A stretch of 64,000 bases of DNA from Spisula solida (GCA_947247005.1 OX365947.1:3300530-3364529), one strand, 5' to 3'; counted from the stretch's first letter, positions 37,426 to 48,569 are shown. A program made the numbers and translations. The notes: generated by a model from the sequence alone, not told the origin.

Positions 37426-38186
37426 ATCAGTGTATATATAATGTTGTTTGCCTTACTGATGAATCACTGAGAGAAATTAAGATTTTCTTATATAATAATA
37501 ATAATTTAAAAATGGCGATCGTGAGTGATCATGTTACGGAGCGAATGTCTCAATGTCTGACTTTCACATAACTGTCGGACGCGACAGACTTTGATTAACA
37601 CGAAGATTGTTTGCTATGATAATGTCAATAAATGGCATCCTACAAGAGCAAAACAGATTATTGTGTATGAAAAACTTTGTTAAACTGATGTATTTATGTA
37701 TAAAAACACCTAGCGACATCTGAACTTGCTGTGTTTATTACTATCTTTTATCTTGCTTATTCGCCATGATAACATAACATTCTATACTTTTTGGGCTTAT
37801 CACAATGGAATATCTCCACAATAAGGTTCTGCTATAAAGGCATAACTTTCCAGCTCGGCAGTGTTGTTTCCCCTGATAGGCGGCCACGTCAAGATATCCG
37901 AATAATGACTTCTCCAGCTTCTATTTGACAGGCTAGCTTATTTATCACTATTTGCAGACTTCATTATTTCTCGTTCAAAATGGTTGTCAGACGGGAGTGG
38001 AAAGCAAGCCGTACACTTTTGCACAGTAAATAAATCATACATCTTTGTCTATAATTTCATAATTTTTCATCAAAACTTTGAGCCAAGTTACTAGATGTGA
38101 ATGCTTTGTCCAGATGAAGGCAATTTATCACTGTAGTAAAAATATTTGCATCATTATTCAAGTTAAGGTATTTCTGATTTCACTAG

Positions 38187-38278
38187 ATGGCATAGTGCGG
38201 CAGTTAGCTTGGGCCGATCATATCAGCCCCATGCTTGGTCGATCTGTCAAGTACCGAGCCTCAATGTGGCATCACCAG
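38187..38278 (+). CDS. Gene B exon candidate with conflicting phase
   Basis: A 92-bp block between TTTCTGATTTCACTAG and CACCAG|GTTACC. After two carried bases it reads GIVRQLAWADHISPMLG then RSVKYRASMWHHQ, ending in phase 0. A second frame (WHSAAVSLGRSYQPHAW) is open too. By residue mix the first is clearly coding-like. It sits between the exons at 35539 and 39990, which already join in frame without it. It is therefore an alternative exon, needs two more unrecognised exons, or belongs to another transcript. Confidence 0.55.
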
Positions 38279-39516
38279 GTTACCGCATCCTTCAATAAAG
38301 GAATAAAAATCTTAGCTATTCTAAATTAATTTATAATGTTCACACTTCAGTCTTCCCTATTGTTTGCCCTTTCAAGGGTGTAGTAAAACTTCTCCACTGA
38401 GCGCAACACCAAAAAAGTGTTTCACATTATCACGCAGTTTCGTTTGATTGATTGAATGCTATTTTATGAGGGTAAAAATTTAATTTCGCAAATGATACTT
38501 TAACGACTCTATGTGTCATTTCCTATGAAATATCATATCGTATCTATATTCAGCGAAGCACGTTTCACACAGTCAAATCTGTTTACCCATAATGCTTGGC
38601 TCGTTACGAAAATAATTGTAAAACCATGAGTCGTTTGGGAACTGGCATAAACTTGCGATATTTTTGCTATTTAGCACAAAAATGATGCATTTAATAAGAA
38701 TACCAGATTTGAGCTACATTTTTTGTGTCCATCACTCATTTTGCATGTATTTCAAAGCTTTGGGTATTTATATATGCACTTTAAAGCAAAATAATGATAG
38801 TAAGTGACATGAGACTGATGCATTGCCTTGCTGACATTTCTCTAATGTTGAGAAAAAATCGTTTTCTCTTTTTCCAACTACATCAACAACCGACTCCGAA
38901 TTTCCTAGCGACTGATGCAGGTTAGAAGAATGTATGAGGCTGTTGGAAAGGGAAAATTATGTCTGTCTTCATGAGAAATTTTCAAATTTTGCTGATAAAT
39001 TTTGTTTGGTTCAATTCATTTATGAAGGCATCTTTGAACTTCAAACTTGGCATAGTATTATTGTACATAGATTATTTGTGTTTATTTTGGGTCTGCACTC
39101 CAACATATTTGCTATTTACGGAAAGCAAAAATGTCTGAAACTATTTGAAAGTGGGAATTATTTCGATATATTTCAGTATGCACAAAATGTAAACATTTGT
39201 AATCACATGTCGGTATTTCTGATGCCAAGTAGATCATATGCACCTAGTTATACATGTGCATCATTTATAACATCAGTCATTCTTATGTCTTGACCAAAAC
39301 TCAAACTGAGTTAGGATAATAAGAGAGTAATGCAGTGGTCGAGTCTACTATAACCATGTAAAACCAATTATTAAGACTTACTAGTAATCAGACATCTATA
39401 ATTTCAATGCTTAACTAAAATACTTTACCTGTTCAGACAATGGTTATATTCTTTTGTCAAATGTTCGTAAATGAAAGGAACTTGGAAGACAATTTTGTAA
39501 GGTAATAGATATTAAT

Positions 39517-39731
39517 TAAGCCTAGGTCCCACTGAGCATTTTTTGCCTCGGCAATGAATTCCCAATTGAAATTAATGAGCTATCAGGACATCGGGAACAG
39601 ATTCCTTGTGGCATAGGGGAAGCTTTGGGGAAGTCATGAGACAGTTTGTGATATCAGAAGGAATTGTGATGAATCGGGTGGTATCGGGAGAACATCGCTG
39701 GTTTGGAACTCCTCAGTGGGACATAGGCTTA
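39517..39731. mobile_element. MITE with TAAGCCTAGGTCCCACTGAG ends
   Basis: The left end TAAGCCTAGGTCCCACTGAG is mirrored by CTCAGTGGGACATAGGCTTA at the right, with one mismatch. Length 215 bp, non-coding. Flanking sequences (AGACAATTTTGTAAGGT at 39488 and AGACAATTTTGCAAGGT at 39774) are themselves related, pointing to an older local duplication around the insertion. Confidence 0.8.
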
Positions 39732-39989
39732 TGGAAGAAAGAAAGGAGTGTCAAATGACAGTAGTTGAAAGAAAGACAATTTTGCAAGGTGACATATATT
39801 CGTTAGTTAATGATAAAATATAGACATACTAGTTAAGGACAGAATGAATTCATCACATAGTTAGATAGGAACATAAATTATAATATACTGTGAGATATGA
39901 CTTTTATTTGGGTATACCTCTGATTTATGTTCACATTAAAACTAGCAAATTTCCATTCAATCTTGTCACTAGTTGTATAAATGTTTCAG

Positions 39990-40056
39990 ATATGTTGGCA
40001 ATGAAGACTTTAATCTAGAGAAAAAGAAAGTGGCTGCTGAGTTGTGTTTGTATAAG
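39990..40056 (+). CDS. Gene B exon candidate, product unknown
   Basis: A 67-bp block between ATAAATGTTTCAG and TATAAG|GTTAGT. Only one frame is open: after one carried base it reads YVGNEDFNLEKKKVAAELCL then YK, ending in phase 0. The pattern is typical of a charged loop entering a helix. It accepts the two bases left by the exon at 35644 (giving Ile). A second donor 14 bases on (AGCAG|GTGAAC) would give a longer version. A 36-bp minisatellite starts only about 35 bp after the donor. Confidence 0.65.
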
Positions 40057-40090
40057 GTTAGTCATGTTCCAAGCAGGTGAACAATTGTTT

Positions 40091-40513
40091 TACTCAATCA
40101 AATTAGGCCAACCATTGTATTTGTTTTACATGATCAAATTAGGCCAACCATTGTATTTGTTTTACATGGTCAGACTAGGCCAACCATTGTATTTGTTTTA
40201 CATGGTCAGACTAGGCCAACCATTGTATTTGTTTTACATGATCAAATTAGCAACCATTGTATTAGTTTTACTTAATCAAATTAGGTCAACCTTTGTTTTT
40301 GTTTTACATGATCAAGTTAGGCCAACCATTGTATTTGTTTTACATGATCAAATTAGGCCAACCATTGTATTTGTTTTAATTGGTCAAATTAGGCCAACCA
40401 TTGTATTTGTTTTAATTGGTCAAATTAGGCCAACCATTGTATTTGTTTTACTTGAACAAATAATACCAACCGTTGTATTTGTTTTACTTGATCCAATTGG
40501 GCCAACCATTATA
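40091..40513. repeat. 36-bp tandem repeat, left part
   Basis: Unit: GGCCAACCATTGTATTTG followed by TTTTACATGATCAAATTA, about 12 copies. Because 36 is a multiple of three, it keeps frames such as LGQPLYLFYM open; these are not genes. The array stops inside a unit at CCATTA|TA, where a MITE is inserted. Confidence 0.92.
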
Positions 40514-41434
40514 CAGTAAACTCCCTCAAAACCGGACCCTGTCCGGACCGGTTCGAAAGTCCAGTTTTGTGGGAGGTCCGGTTTTAAGGGAGTTCTGTAT
40601 CATGTACACTTTGATATGTTATCATAGGGAGTATACTGTGTGTTTCATGATACATGTTTACGTTACATGTACAGTGCAACCTTTGAAGAGCATCACCATT
40701 AAGGGAGCTGCAAATATTTCAATTCTAACATCGATGAGTACTCAAATTGCTCATTTTTTCATTGGCCATCAAAACTATCCAATGGCATAGACAGTGCAAT
40801 CTTACAAATCCCGAAATGCAAGTGTGAGCTAATTAGAGACATATTAATTAAATACGATTGAGTGCAGTGTTTGTCGTAATTACAACATTTTGATGGGCTA
40901 AACGATCCTTTGTTCCAGTAAATGTTTGTTGCAATACCTACCTCAAGAACAAAACATCAAATGGAAGGACCGTTTTCTTATTACGTTCGTAATTAGGCAA
41001 TTATTTAATTTCATCGCGGCGAATTTCACAAAGTATTGCGGCGAATTTCACAAAGTATTTTTCACGCCTGTGCGAATTACACGCGAGACCGTTTAAGAGT
41101 AAACATTAAAAACACGACTTGTTAATCGCACCTTTTGTTATGACTCGTTCTTTAACTAACAATTAACAAAGTGACATTTTAGACGAGAAAAATGTACGCG
41201 TTAAGTTTTCCGTCAGGTGAGACAAATATACGCGTCCGGTATTCCGCAAGTAACTATCGTTGAAAATCATGTCAGCGGACCGAAAATGCCGTCCGGAATC
41301 CGGAATTATGAGAGTCCGGTATTGCGGGAGCTTTTTAAGTTAACTTTATAAGAAGAAAATACGGGACCTAGGAAATCGTCCGATTTTATGGGGATTCCGG
41401 TTTTGAGGGAGTCCGGTTATGAGGGAGTTTACTG
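40514..41434. mobile_element. 921-bp pogo-like MITE inserted in the 36-bp array
   Basis: CAGTAAACTCCCTCAAAACC at the left is mirrored at the right by TATGAGGGAGTTTACTG. TA lies outside both ends (40512-40513 and 41435-41436). Inner parts repeat TCCGGTTTT/GTCCGG motifs, so the ends are built of sub-terminal repeats. No transposase frame is present. The right flank resumes the 36-bp unit exactly where the left one stopped. Confidence 0.92.
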
Positions 41435-41970
41435 TATTTGTTTTACGTGATCAAATTAGGCCAACCATTGTATTTGTTTGACTTGGTCTGGCTAGGCCAA
41501 CCATTGTATTTGTTTTACTTGGTCAAATTAGGCCAACCATTGTATTTGTTTTACATGGTCAGACTAGGCCAACCATTGTATTTGTTTTACATGGTCAGAC
41601 TAGGCCAACCATTGTATTTGTTTTACATGATCAGACTAGGCCAACCATTGTATTTGTTTTACATGGTCAGACTAGGCCAACCATTGTATTTGTTTTACAT
41701 GGTCAGACTAGGCCAACCATTGTATTTGTTTTACATGGTCAGACTAGGCCAACCATTGTATTTGTTTTACTTGATCAAATTAGCAACCATTGTATTTGTT
41801 TAACATGATCAAATTAGGCCAACCATTGTATTTGTTTTACATGGTCAGACTAGGCCAACCATTGTATTTGTTTTACATGATCAGGTTAGGCCAACCATTG
41901 TATTTGTTTTACATGATCAAGTTTGGTCAACAATTGCACTTATGTTTTACATGGTCAGGCTTACCTTTGT
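41435..41970. repeat. 36-bp tandem repeat, right part
   Basis: Continuation of the array at 40091, with about 15 more units. Here ACATGGTCAGACTAGGCCAA units dominate and are nearly identical, so this side was homogenised more recently than the left side. Confidence 0.92.
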
Positions 41971-41971
41971 A

Positions 41972-42016
41972 TGTACTGTAAACCAACTAATTATTTCACG
42001 CGATTTAAGTTCATGA
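41972..42016. mobile_element. Fragment of the TTTCGCG-rich MITE
   Basis: TACTGTAAACCAACTAATTA followed by TTTCACGCGATTTAAG resembles one end of the elements at 48570 and 63212. The other end is missing. Confidence 0.45.
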
Positions 42017-42249
42017 GTGGTATGCATCAGCAATATAGAGTGCCACACAGTTAAAATATTAGATATTCAAGGCTCTGGTGTATAAGTTTGAAATCCAGGA
42101 ATTTAAAATTTGTAAAGTTAGCATATCCTTTTGGTTTCATAAATATTCTTAAATTAATAAAATTTCTGAATTATATTTTTATTGAGGAAATCATTCACTT
42201 ATTCCATCGTTTGTAGGGACATGATTGTAAAATTCTTCATTTTATTTTT

Positions 42250-42792
42250 AGCTCGACTTTTCGAAGAAAAAAGTCTAGCTATTGTTGTGAAGGGATTGGG
42301 TGTTGGTTAAGTTTATTGTCATTTTCTCAAAGACTGTCGAAGGTATCCACTTGAAACTCAAAATAGTTCTCACCATTACAAGGGGAGTCAATACTGACAA
42401 GGCTGTTACCCCCGTGACCTATATTTATTGAATTATCTGCCCTTGTTTTGACTTGTGCATAGACATAGTGGCAAAGTTTACACATAAACTGAATTTTCTC
42501 AAACACAATCGTATGTTTCAACTTGAAAGTCAATACACTTGTTGAATTTGATGACCTACATCTTCTGACAAGAGGAAACAAATCTATCCAGCATTTTATA
42601 AGAATTATCCCCTTGTTTGACTGAATTTTTACACAAAAATGTCACTTTCTCAAAGACTATAAAAGGCATCCTCTTGAAACTCAACACAGTTATTCACCGT
42701 CACAAGGGGAGTCCATACTGACTAGGCTGGTAACCCTGTGATATATATTTATGAGTCATCTACCCTTGTTACTCTTAGAATTTTCACTCACT
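42250..42792. repeat. Interspersed repeat family, copy 1 (internally duplicated)
   Basis: It begins with a hairpin-like AGCTCGACTTTTCGAAG / AAAAGTCTAGCT. TTTCTCAAAGACT and ACAAGGGGAGTC blocks occur twice about 325 bp apart. From about 42400 it matches 47150-47535 (TTTACACAT, GACAAGAGGAAACAAATCTA, CTACCCTTGTTA). Class unknown. Confidence 0.75.
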
Positions 42793-43375
42793 GATGAGCA
42801 TGGATACTATCAAGAAAGTTGAGCATCCAGCACTCGTAGGAAGTGCTCTTGTTACATATTTAGAGTACCGCTGGACATTCAATGTTAAATCTGACTACCA
42901 GGCATGCCTTTATTTTATCTATGAATTGATATGTTTTATGAACATAAATCTAGTCATCGCTTTAATGTGATACAAAATTTCAATAATTTTCCCATTAAAG
43001 TTCCTTAATGGCCATTAGTCAAGTTTAATTGTTGATGTGAACGTTTTTTGAAGTCTATCTCAATGTAAAACTAATTAGTTATGTCCACCGGCTTTCAGAT
43101 TTGCACCAGAAGAATACACCAGGTTTTTTGATACACATATTTTAAATTTATAGGTATATTTATTATACACATAATTATGATGCAATGCGTGTTTCCTATT
43201 ATATCTGCCTTTCCTGGTTACAATTTTGTTTTAATATTACATCGTCAGCCATCTTTTTGTGGTCATTTTGGCATGTTTCTTGGGTCTACATGTAGTCACA
43301 CTTTTTTGGATAGCATAAACGCACATTTGGTCAATATGGAAACAGTAACAGAAAGTTATTTAGTTTAAACGTAAT
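42793..43375. other. Gene B intron with a weak coding-like patch
   Basis: Right after the repeat, a frame reads MDTIKKVEHPALVGSALVTY then LEYRWTFNVKSDYQ before running into T-rich sequence. The only good acceptor is supplied by the repeat itself and no good donor follows, so I do not call an exon. A 24-bp block at 43099-43122 has splice-like borders but is too short to judge. Confidence 0.25.
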
Positions 43376-43624
43376 TATTTAAGGTTGATTGTGAATCAAG
43401 TTTTTTTCAACTTATATTAATCACTCTCGACACCTCATTCCTGATGTTATCCATCGACACAAGGGTATGAGAGAAGAGAAGTCTGTTTCCGGTTTTGCTG
43501 AGTGTCTAGCAAGGGAATTACTTGTACCATTTTTATTTCGTCTTTGGTATGAAGCGGCCTGGTATCGAACCCGAGACCTCCCGCACTCGAAGCTGATGCT
43601 CAACCACTAGGCTATCTAAGAGGC
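43376..43624 (-). mobile_element. tRNA-derived SINE family 2, copy 3
   Basis: Same head, B box (GGTTCGATACC) and body as the copies at 26365 and 29356. A possible direct repeat AATTATTT (43373-43380, 43629-43636) overlaps the element's own tail, so the target duplication is uncertain. Antisense to gene B. Confidence 0.88.
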
Positions 43625-43738
43625 TGTGAATTATTTGTTAATGAAACTCATCCTACAGCTGCTCAAGTTTAAAGTAAACAATGACAATAACATGTTTGTG
43701 GGAAACTGTCGATACAATAAACCAACAACTAACAAATA

Positions 43739-44504
43739 TTATGCACCAGTCAATTGTAGGGGTGACTATTGAGTCCATTTTTGACTATTGCAATACTATT
43801 GCTATTGCTGAAAGTGCTATTGCGATACTATTGTATTGCTGGAAACTATTGCGATACAATTGCAATAGTTATTGTCAAGATTTGAAAACCAGAGATTAAC
43901 TTGTAAATGCAAATTTGCACTATGTAAGATGTCACTTTGTTGTACAACATACTATTTGTGGAAGGATCTAAAATGAATTGGACAGAAATAGATAAATAAA
44001 ATTGAACTAAATACTACAATTTTGATGCATGGGATTATCTAAAATTAGTTTTTTAAAGAAAACGGAACTTGTTTTAAATTTATAATAAACTTTATTTATA
44101 AAAAGGAAACTATCATAACTAACGATAGTTGAGCTAACCATCGGCGATAGTTATTGGATCGAGACTTTTACTATCAATCCATACTAATGGGACACTCAGG
44201 ATTGCAATGCATCGATATTTCGATGCATCGGCCCACCCCTAGTCAATTGAAATCACGCCTACCCCAACCCCAGGGAATGGCAGGGGTTCTAACTTTGCTT
44301 TTTCAAATCCCTGATCAAATCCCCTTAACCCACAAAATTGCCCTCTACCTCACGGGTATAGTCACGGCTATATTTCCCCGCAATTTTGGCGCAAAACAAA
44401 ACCCCCTCACCCACACTACAGTGTGGGGACATTGGAAAGGTCAAAACACAGTTCTTCCGCTATGGCCCGCCCTTCCCCGGGGTTTTCAATTGACTGGTGC
44501 ATAA
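43739..44504. mobile_element. MITE with 18-bp perfect inverted ends, interrupted
   Basis: TTATGCACCAGTCAATTG at 43739-43756 is exactly complementary to 44487-44504. Taking TGCACC as the end, TA flanks both sides. A 485-bp element sits right at the inner edge of the left end; without it and one target copy the host element is about 273 bp. The interior is C-rich (CCTACCCCAACCCC) and non-coding. Confidence 0.85.
43757..44241. mobile_element. hAT-like MITE, copy 1, 8-bp TSD
   Basis: It starts TAGGGGTGACTATTGAG and ends GGCCCACCCCTA. GTCAATTG flanks it exactly at 43749-43756 and 44242-44249. Short TAGGGGTG ends with an 8-bp duplication are typical of hAT elements. The interior has CAATACTATTGCTATTGC and CGATGCATCG motifs, no transposase. 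The inverted copy at 53209 matches end to end. Confidence 0.9.
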
Positions 44505-44515
44505 ACACCATATGA

Positions 44516-44825
44516 GTAACGCAGTCTGACCTGGTACTAATTAGTGCAGTTTGACCTGGTATTATTTTAATAGTGCAATCTGACCTGAAACTATTTAGTG
44601 CATTCCTACCAGATACTATTTAGTGCAGTCTGACCTAGTACTATTTGGTGCAGTCTGACCTAGTACTATTTAATGCAGTCTGACCTAGTACTATTTAGTG
44701 CAGTCTGACCAGGTACTATTTAGTGCAGTCTGACCTAATACTATTTAGTGCAGTCTGACCTTGTACTATTTTGTGCAGTCTGACCTAATACTATTAGTGC
44801 AGTCTGACCAGGTATTTAGCACAGT
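44516..44825. repeat. 25-bp tandem repeat, about 12 copies
   Basis: Unit: GTGCAGTCTGACC followed by TAGTACTATTTA. Copies differ mostly in the CCTAGT/CCAGGT position. Confidence 0.92.
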
Positions 44826-45080
44826 CTAACCCATATATTTTTCACATTTTGTGTAAAAGCAAGATGATATCCTATGTTTATAATCTAATAAAGTACTAAT
44901 GATGCAGAGTTGCCTACAGTCTCAAATACTATAATTATTCGTTATATATAATGAGAATTATTAATGAGGAAGAAGCATATAGTGACTTAATTCTTTTTTG
45001 CTTTTTACCCAAACTGTTCCCTACGGAAGCCAGACTTTACTAAACATATCAAGATCACTAAATATACATTTGCACAACAG

Positions 45081-45190
45081 GGGTATTGAAGATAAATGCA
45101 GTTTCTACCCTTGTGCTGGCAGACGGGTCCTTTGTCGGCCTATGCATACCATTGAAAACACATCTAACTGACTCTAATGTATTTAGTAAT
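45081..45190 (+). CDS. Gene B exon candidate, product unknown
   Basis: A 110-bp block between TTTGCACAACAG and the strong donor AGTAAT|GTAAGT. After two carried bases it reads VLKINAVSTLVLADGSFVGL then CIPLKTHLTDSNVFSN, ending in phase 0. The acceptor has a poor pyrimidine tract. The end phase fits the exon at 46650. The start needs one carried base, while the exon at 40056 ends in phase 0, so an exon is missing between them or one border is off. Confidence 0.5.
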
Positions 45191-45540
45191 GTAAGTTTAA
45201 TGCTAAACACTCTTACGATATTATCATGATATATATAAGTTGTCAAGAAAAGAAGCCACTTCAAAACGTTGGAATGCTAGTAACAACAACATGGAATCGT
45301 ATCTGCTTATATCATTTTCGGTATTAAAGGTAGATTATCACATTTATTTTGGTCATGTAAACATCAACATTTTGAGTAGTAAGAAGCCTCTGTTTATATC
45401 TAGGTGAATTTTCTGAGTTACTTAATGTTTCACACAAGCACTCTTTGTGTAATCACATCCAATAGCATAAGTTTGTGGACCATGATATTAATTGGTGTGC
45501 CAATTATGTTATACACAGAAAATAAAGACATTATTATTAC

Positions 45541-46536
45541 TATGCTTACCTAGGCTTGAACCCCTCCTACCCTGAGTGCCTAGCATATGCTTACCTAGGC
45601 TTAAACATCTCCTACCCTGAGTGCCTAGCATATGCTTACCTAGGCTTGAACACATCCTACCCCTGAGTGCCTAGCATATGCTTACCTAGGCTTGAACATC
45701 TCCTACCCTGCGTGCCTAGCATATGCTTACCTAGGCTTAAACATCTCCTACCCTGAGTGCCTAGCACATGTTTACCTAGGCTTGAACACATCCTAACCCT
45801 GAGTGCCTAGCACATGCTTACCTAGGCTTGAACACATCCTAACCCTGAGTGCCTAGCACATGCTTACCTAGGCTTGAACACATCCTAACCCTGAGTGCCT
45901 AGCATATGCTTACCTAGGCTTAAACCACTCCTACCCCTGAGTGGCTAGCATATGCTTACCTAGGCTTGAACCCCTCCTACCCCTGAGTGCCTAGCATATG
46001 CTTACCTAGGCTTGAACACCTCCTACCCCTGAGTGCCTAGCATATGCTTACCTAGGCTTGAACACCTCCTACCCCTGAGTGCCTAGCATATGCTTACCTA
46101 GGCTTGAACACCTCCTACCCCTGAGTGCCTAGCATATGCTTACCTAGGCTTGAACACCTCCTACCCCTGAGTGCCTAGCATATGCTTACCTAGGCTTGAA
46201 CACCTCCTACCCCTGAGTGCCTAGCATATGCTTACCTAGGCTTGAACACCTCCTACCCCTGAGTGCCTAGCATATGCTTACCTAGGCTTGAACACCTCCT
46301 ACCCCTGAGTGCCTAGCATATGCTTACCTAGGCTTGAACACTTCCTACCCCTGAGTGCCTAGCATATGCTTACCTAGGCTTGAACACCTCCTACCCTGAG
46401 TGCCTAGCATACGCTTACCTAGGCTTGAACACCTCCTACCCTGAGTGCCTAGCATATGCTTACCTAGGCTTAAACATCTCCTACCCTGAGTGCCTAGCAC
46501 ATGCTTACCTAGGCTTGAACACCTCCTACCCCTGAG
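45541..46536. repeat. 46-bp tandem repeat, about 21 copies
   Basis: Unit: TGCCTAGCATATGCTTACCT then AGGCTTGAACACCTCC and TACCCCTGAG. GCCTAG and CTAGGC form a 6-bp inverted pair around CATATG in each unit. The central copies are nearly identical, while edge copies carry the older CATCTCC and CACATGC variants: a typical inward-homogenised minisatellite. Confidence 0.93.
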
Positions 46537-46649
46537 GTGACTTTGAATTGAGGCGCGTTATCAGAATAGTGCGTGGGAATATGATAAACACTCACTGAAA
46601 CCAACGAAATAATGAAACTGCGATAATTTATAAGCGTATAGTCCGGCAG

Positions 46650-46717
46650 TTACCTACAAATGGCACAGACGATTCAAAAGTGCACAGAATATCAATTGAA
46701 GACAACAAAAGAGAAAG
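46650..46717 (+). CDS. Gene B exon candidate, product unknown
   Basis: A 68-bp block between GTATAGTCCGGCAG and GAAAG|GTGGCC. In phase 0 it reads LPTNGTDDSKVHRISIEDNK then RE and leaves two bases. It takes phase 0 from the exon at 45190 and gives two bases to the exon at 48997 (Ser across the junction). Splice sites are weak on their own; the call rests on residue mix and on fitting both neighbours. Confidence 0.45.
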
Positions 46718-47149
46718 GTGGCCGTCCACAGTGATTCTGTGTGTATGTTAAAAGAGGGAGGAATCATCTGAAAATCACGGACGTAAAATATTTAGTTAGA
46801 TTGTCAGCGGATTCTATATTTATCCTTTAACTATGCATGGAATCTGTACGAAAGTGCTAAGTATGTTGAAAATCAGAAATTCGTAGTCCAGTGTAGTGAC
46901 TACATGGGGGAAGTGCTCCATACATTCAGACATAAATTGCGTTTGACGTTAGGTGACGTCGTTTATTTTTCTGGTGTGCGGCATGTACTCATAGTGACTG
47001 TTTAGGAATCGACGTAACTATGTAACTGTTTGATGTATTTTTATTATTTTTATAAGAAAGTCTGATAATGTATTGGAGATTGTGATGGTATTATTTATTA
47101 TTCCTTATGAGCAATAACACAAAATTCACAACATAATTATACAAACTTC

Positions 47150-47535
47150 CCGATCAACCCACGTATTTATAGAGTTATCTGCACTTGTTTCGACTTAGCA
47201 CATAAAAATAGTGGCAAATTTTACACATTAACTGAATTTTCTCAAACACTATCAAAGCTTTCAACTTAAAGGTCAACACACTTGTGAAATGATGACCTAC
47301 AGTTACTGACAAGAGGAAACAAATCTATCCCGCAATTTATAAGAGTTATTCCCCTTTTCTTAATTTTACACCAAAATGTCAATTTCTCAAAGACTATCAA
47401 GGTATCGACTTGAAACTCACCATAGTCATTCACCATCACAAGGGAAGTCCATAATGACAAGGTTGGTAACCCTGTGACCTATATTCATGAGTTATCTACC
47501 CTTGTTATTCTTAGAATCTTTACTCACATGGTGTG
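47150..47535. repeat. Interspersed repeat family, copy 2
   Basis: It aligns with 42400-42792, including AACTGAATTTTCTCAAACAC, GACAAGAGGAAACAAATCTA and ATCTACCCTTGTTA. This copy has only one of the two duplicated blocks seen in copy 1. Confidence 0.75.
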
Positions 47536-47543
47536 ACTGGACA

Positions 47544-48124
47544 GTGTCTATTGGTGTAAACTTGTGTCTTACACAATTAATTACACTGCCCACCAAAAAT
47601 AAGTATACATATGTTTTTGATCACTTACTTGCCTGTAATAATACTATTTGCAGAACAGTGAAGTAACACTATATTTGAAGAAAGGGAATATTTTTGTTTA
47701 TTAAATAGAAATGCTATACATTAATTGGTACGCTAGGTGCAAAATCTAAAGTTTCTTTGTCCCTCTTGAATGGTAACTTTGTCACAAAAAGATGGAAAAT
47801 TCAGCCTTTTGATCACATGGTTATTTTAGTTCCGAACCTCTTCATCTTTTTTTCGATCTCTATTTTGACTCATCTAGTAACTGTAGTTTCAGAAACTAGT
47901 ATAATTTTGACCGTCTGATAAACAGATATTGAATAATTTAACCAAGTTTAATTTTGCTACAATTAATTACTGTATATTTACTTTTGGTGGGCAGTGTATA
48001 TTGTAAAATATAGAACAATACCACTAGGTTTTAATCATGTATGTCTAAGTGTCTATTGGTTTAAAACCGTGTCTTACACAATTAATTATATTGTATAATG
48101 TAGAACAATACCACTAGGTTTTGA
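47544..48124. repeat. Local 90-bp duplication, one copy occupied by a MITE
   Basis: GTGTCTATTGGTGTAAAC, GTGTCTTACACAATTAATTA and TAGAACAATACCACTAGG occur twice. In the first copy a 413-bp element separates ATTAATTA from TATTGTA. In the second copy (48049-48124) the same bases are contiguous, giving a preserved empty site at 48087-48088. Confidence 0.9.
47584..47996. mobile_element. Tc1/mariner-like MITE, copy 1
   Basis: CACTGCCCACCAAAAATAAG at the left is mirrored by TTACTTTTGGTGGGCAGTG at the right, with TA on both outer sides (47582-47583, 47997-47998). 413 bp, non-coding. It is the inverted counterpart of 53955-54369. The adjacent empty copy shows that exactly the element plus one TA was added. 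Confidence 0.93.
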
Positions 48125-48569
48125 TTTACACATATTTTTGTACGAAAGCTTAGGACTGATTTATGACTTGTGTTTCCCACAAACACCATACAAGATAAAA
48201 CATACAACATTGATAACCTAACTTTAATGTAAAACATTTACAAAAATAGTTGTTGTAACAAAAAACTCTAAAATTATATGAATTATTGGACTTCAGATGT
48301 TGTTGACAATTTACATCAATTTTGATTTAAATATCTTTTATCTGGATTTTATATTAGCAGAATTGTGATTTATTTGTTATTTCAAATCCCTGTTTTTTTT
48401 CTTGTATGCTTCTGTTGTATGAAAACTATGGAACCTGATAGCGGAATACAAGTGATCCGTTGGCAGGTTAGGATCACCATTGTATATAGGCCTTATTAAA
48501 GAGGCTGTCATTTCACAAAATGGTATAAATTACATATCTGCCAGTGCACTTAAATACAAGTTATGTGTG

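Noticed and set aside
38934..39293. 119-codon plus-strand frame (MRLLERENYVCLHEKF...)
   Set aside because: It has no splice borders fitting the neighbouring exons and no coding-like base composition. I cannot exclude a partial exon, but the frame as a whole is not supported.
40064..41981. Frames encoding repeats of LGQPLYLFYMVR
   Set aside because: They are products of the 36-bp array (12 codons per unit), present in the noncoding flanks of a MITE insertion.
43099..43122. 24-bp microexon with splice-like borders
   Set aside because: It is too short to judge. Its phase (0 to 0) does not repair the gap before the exon at 45081.
45541..46536. CRISPR-like array
   Set aside because: The 46-bp units are contiguous with no unique spacers, and the sequence is from an animal genome. 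The same holds for the other arrays.
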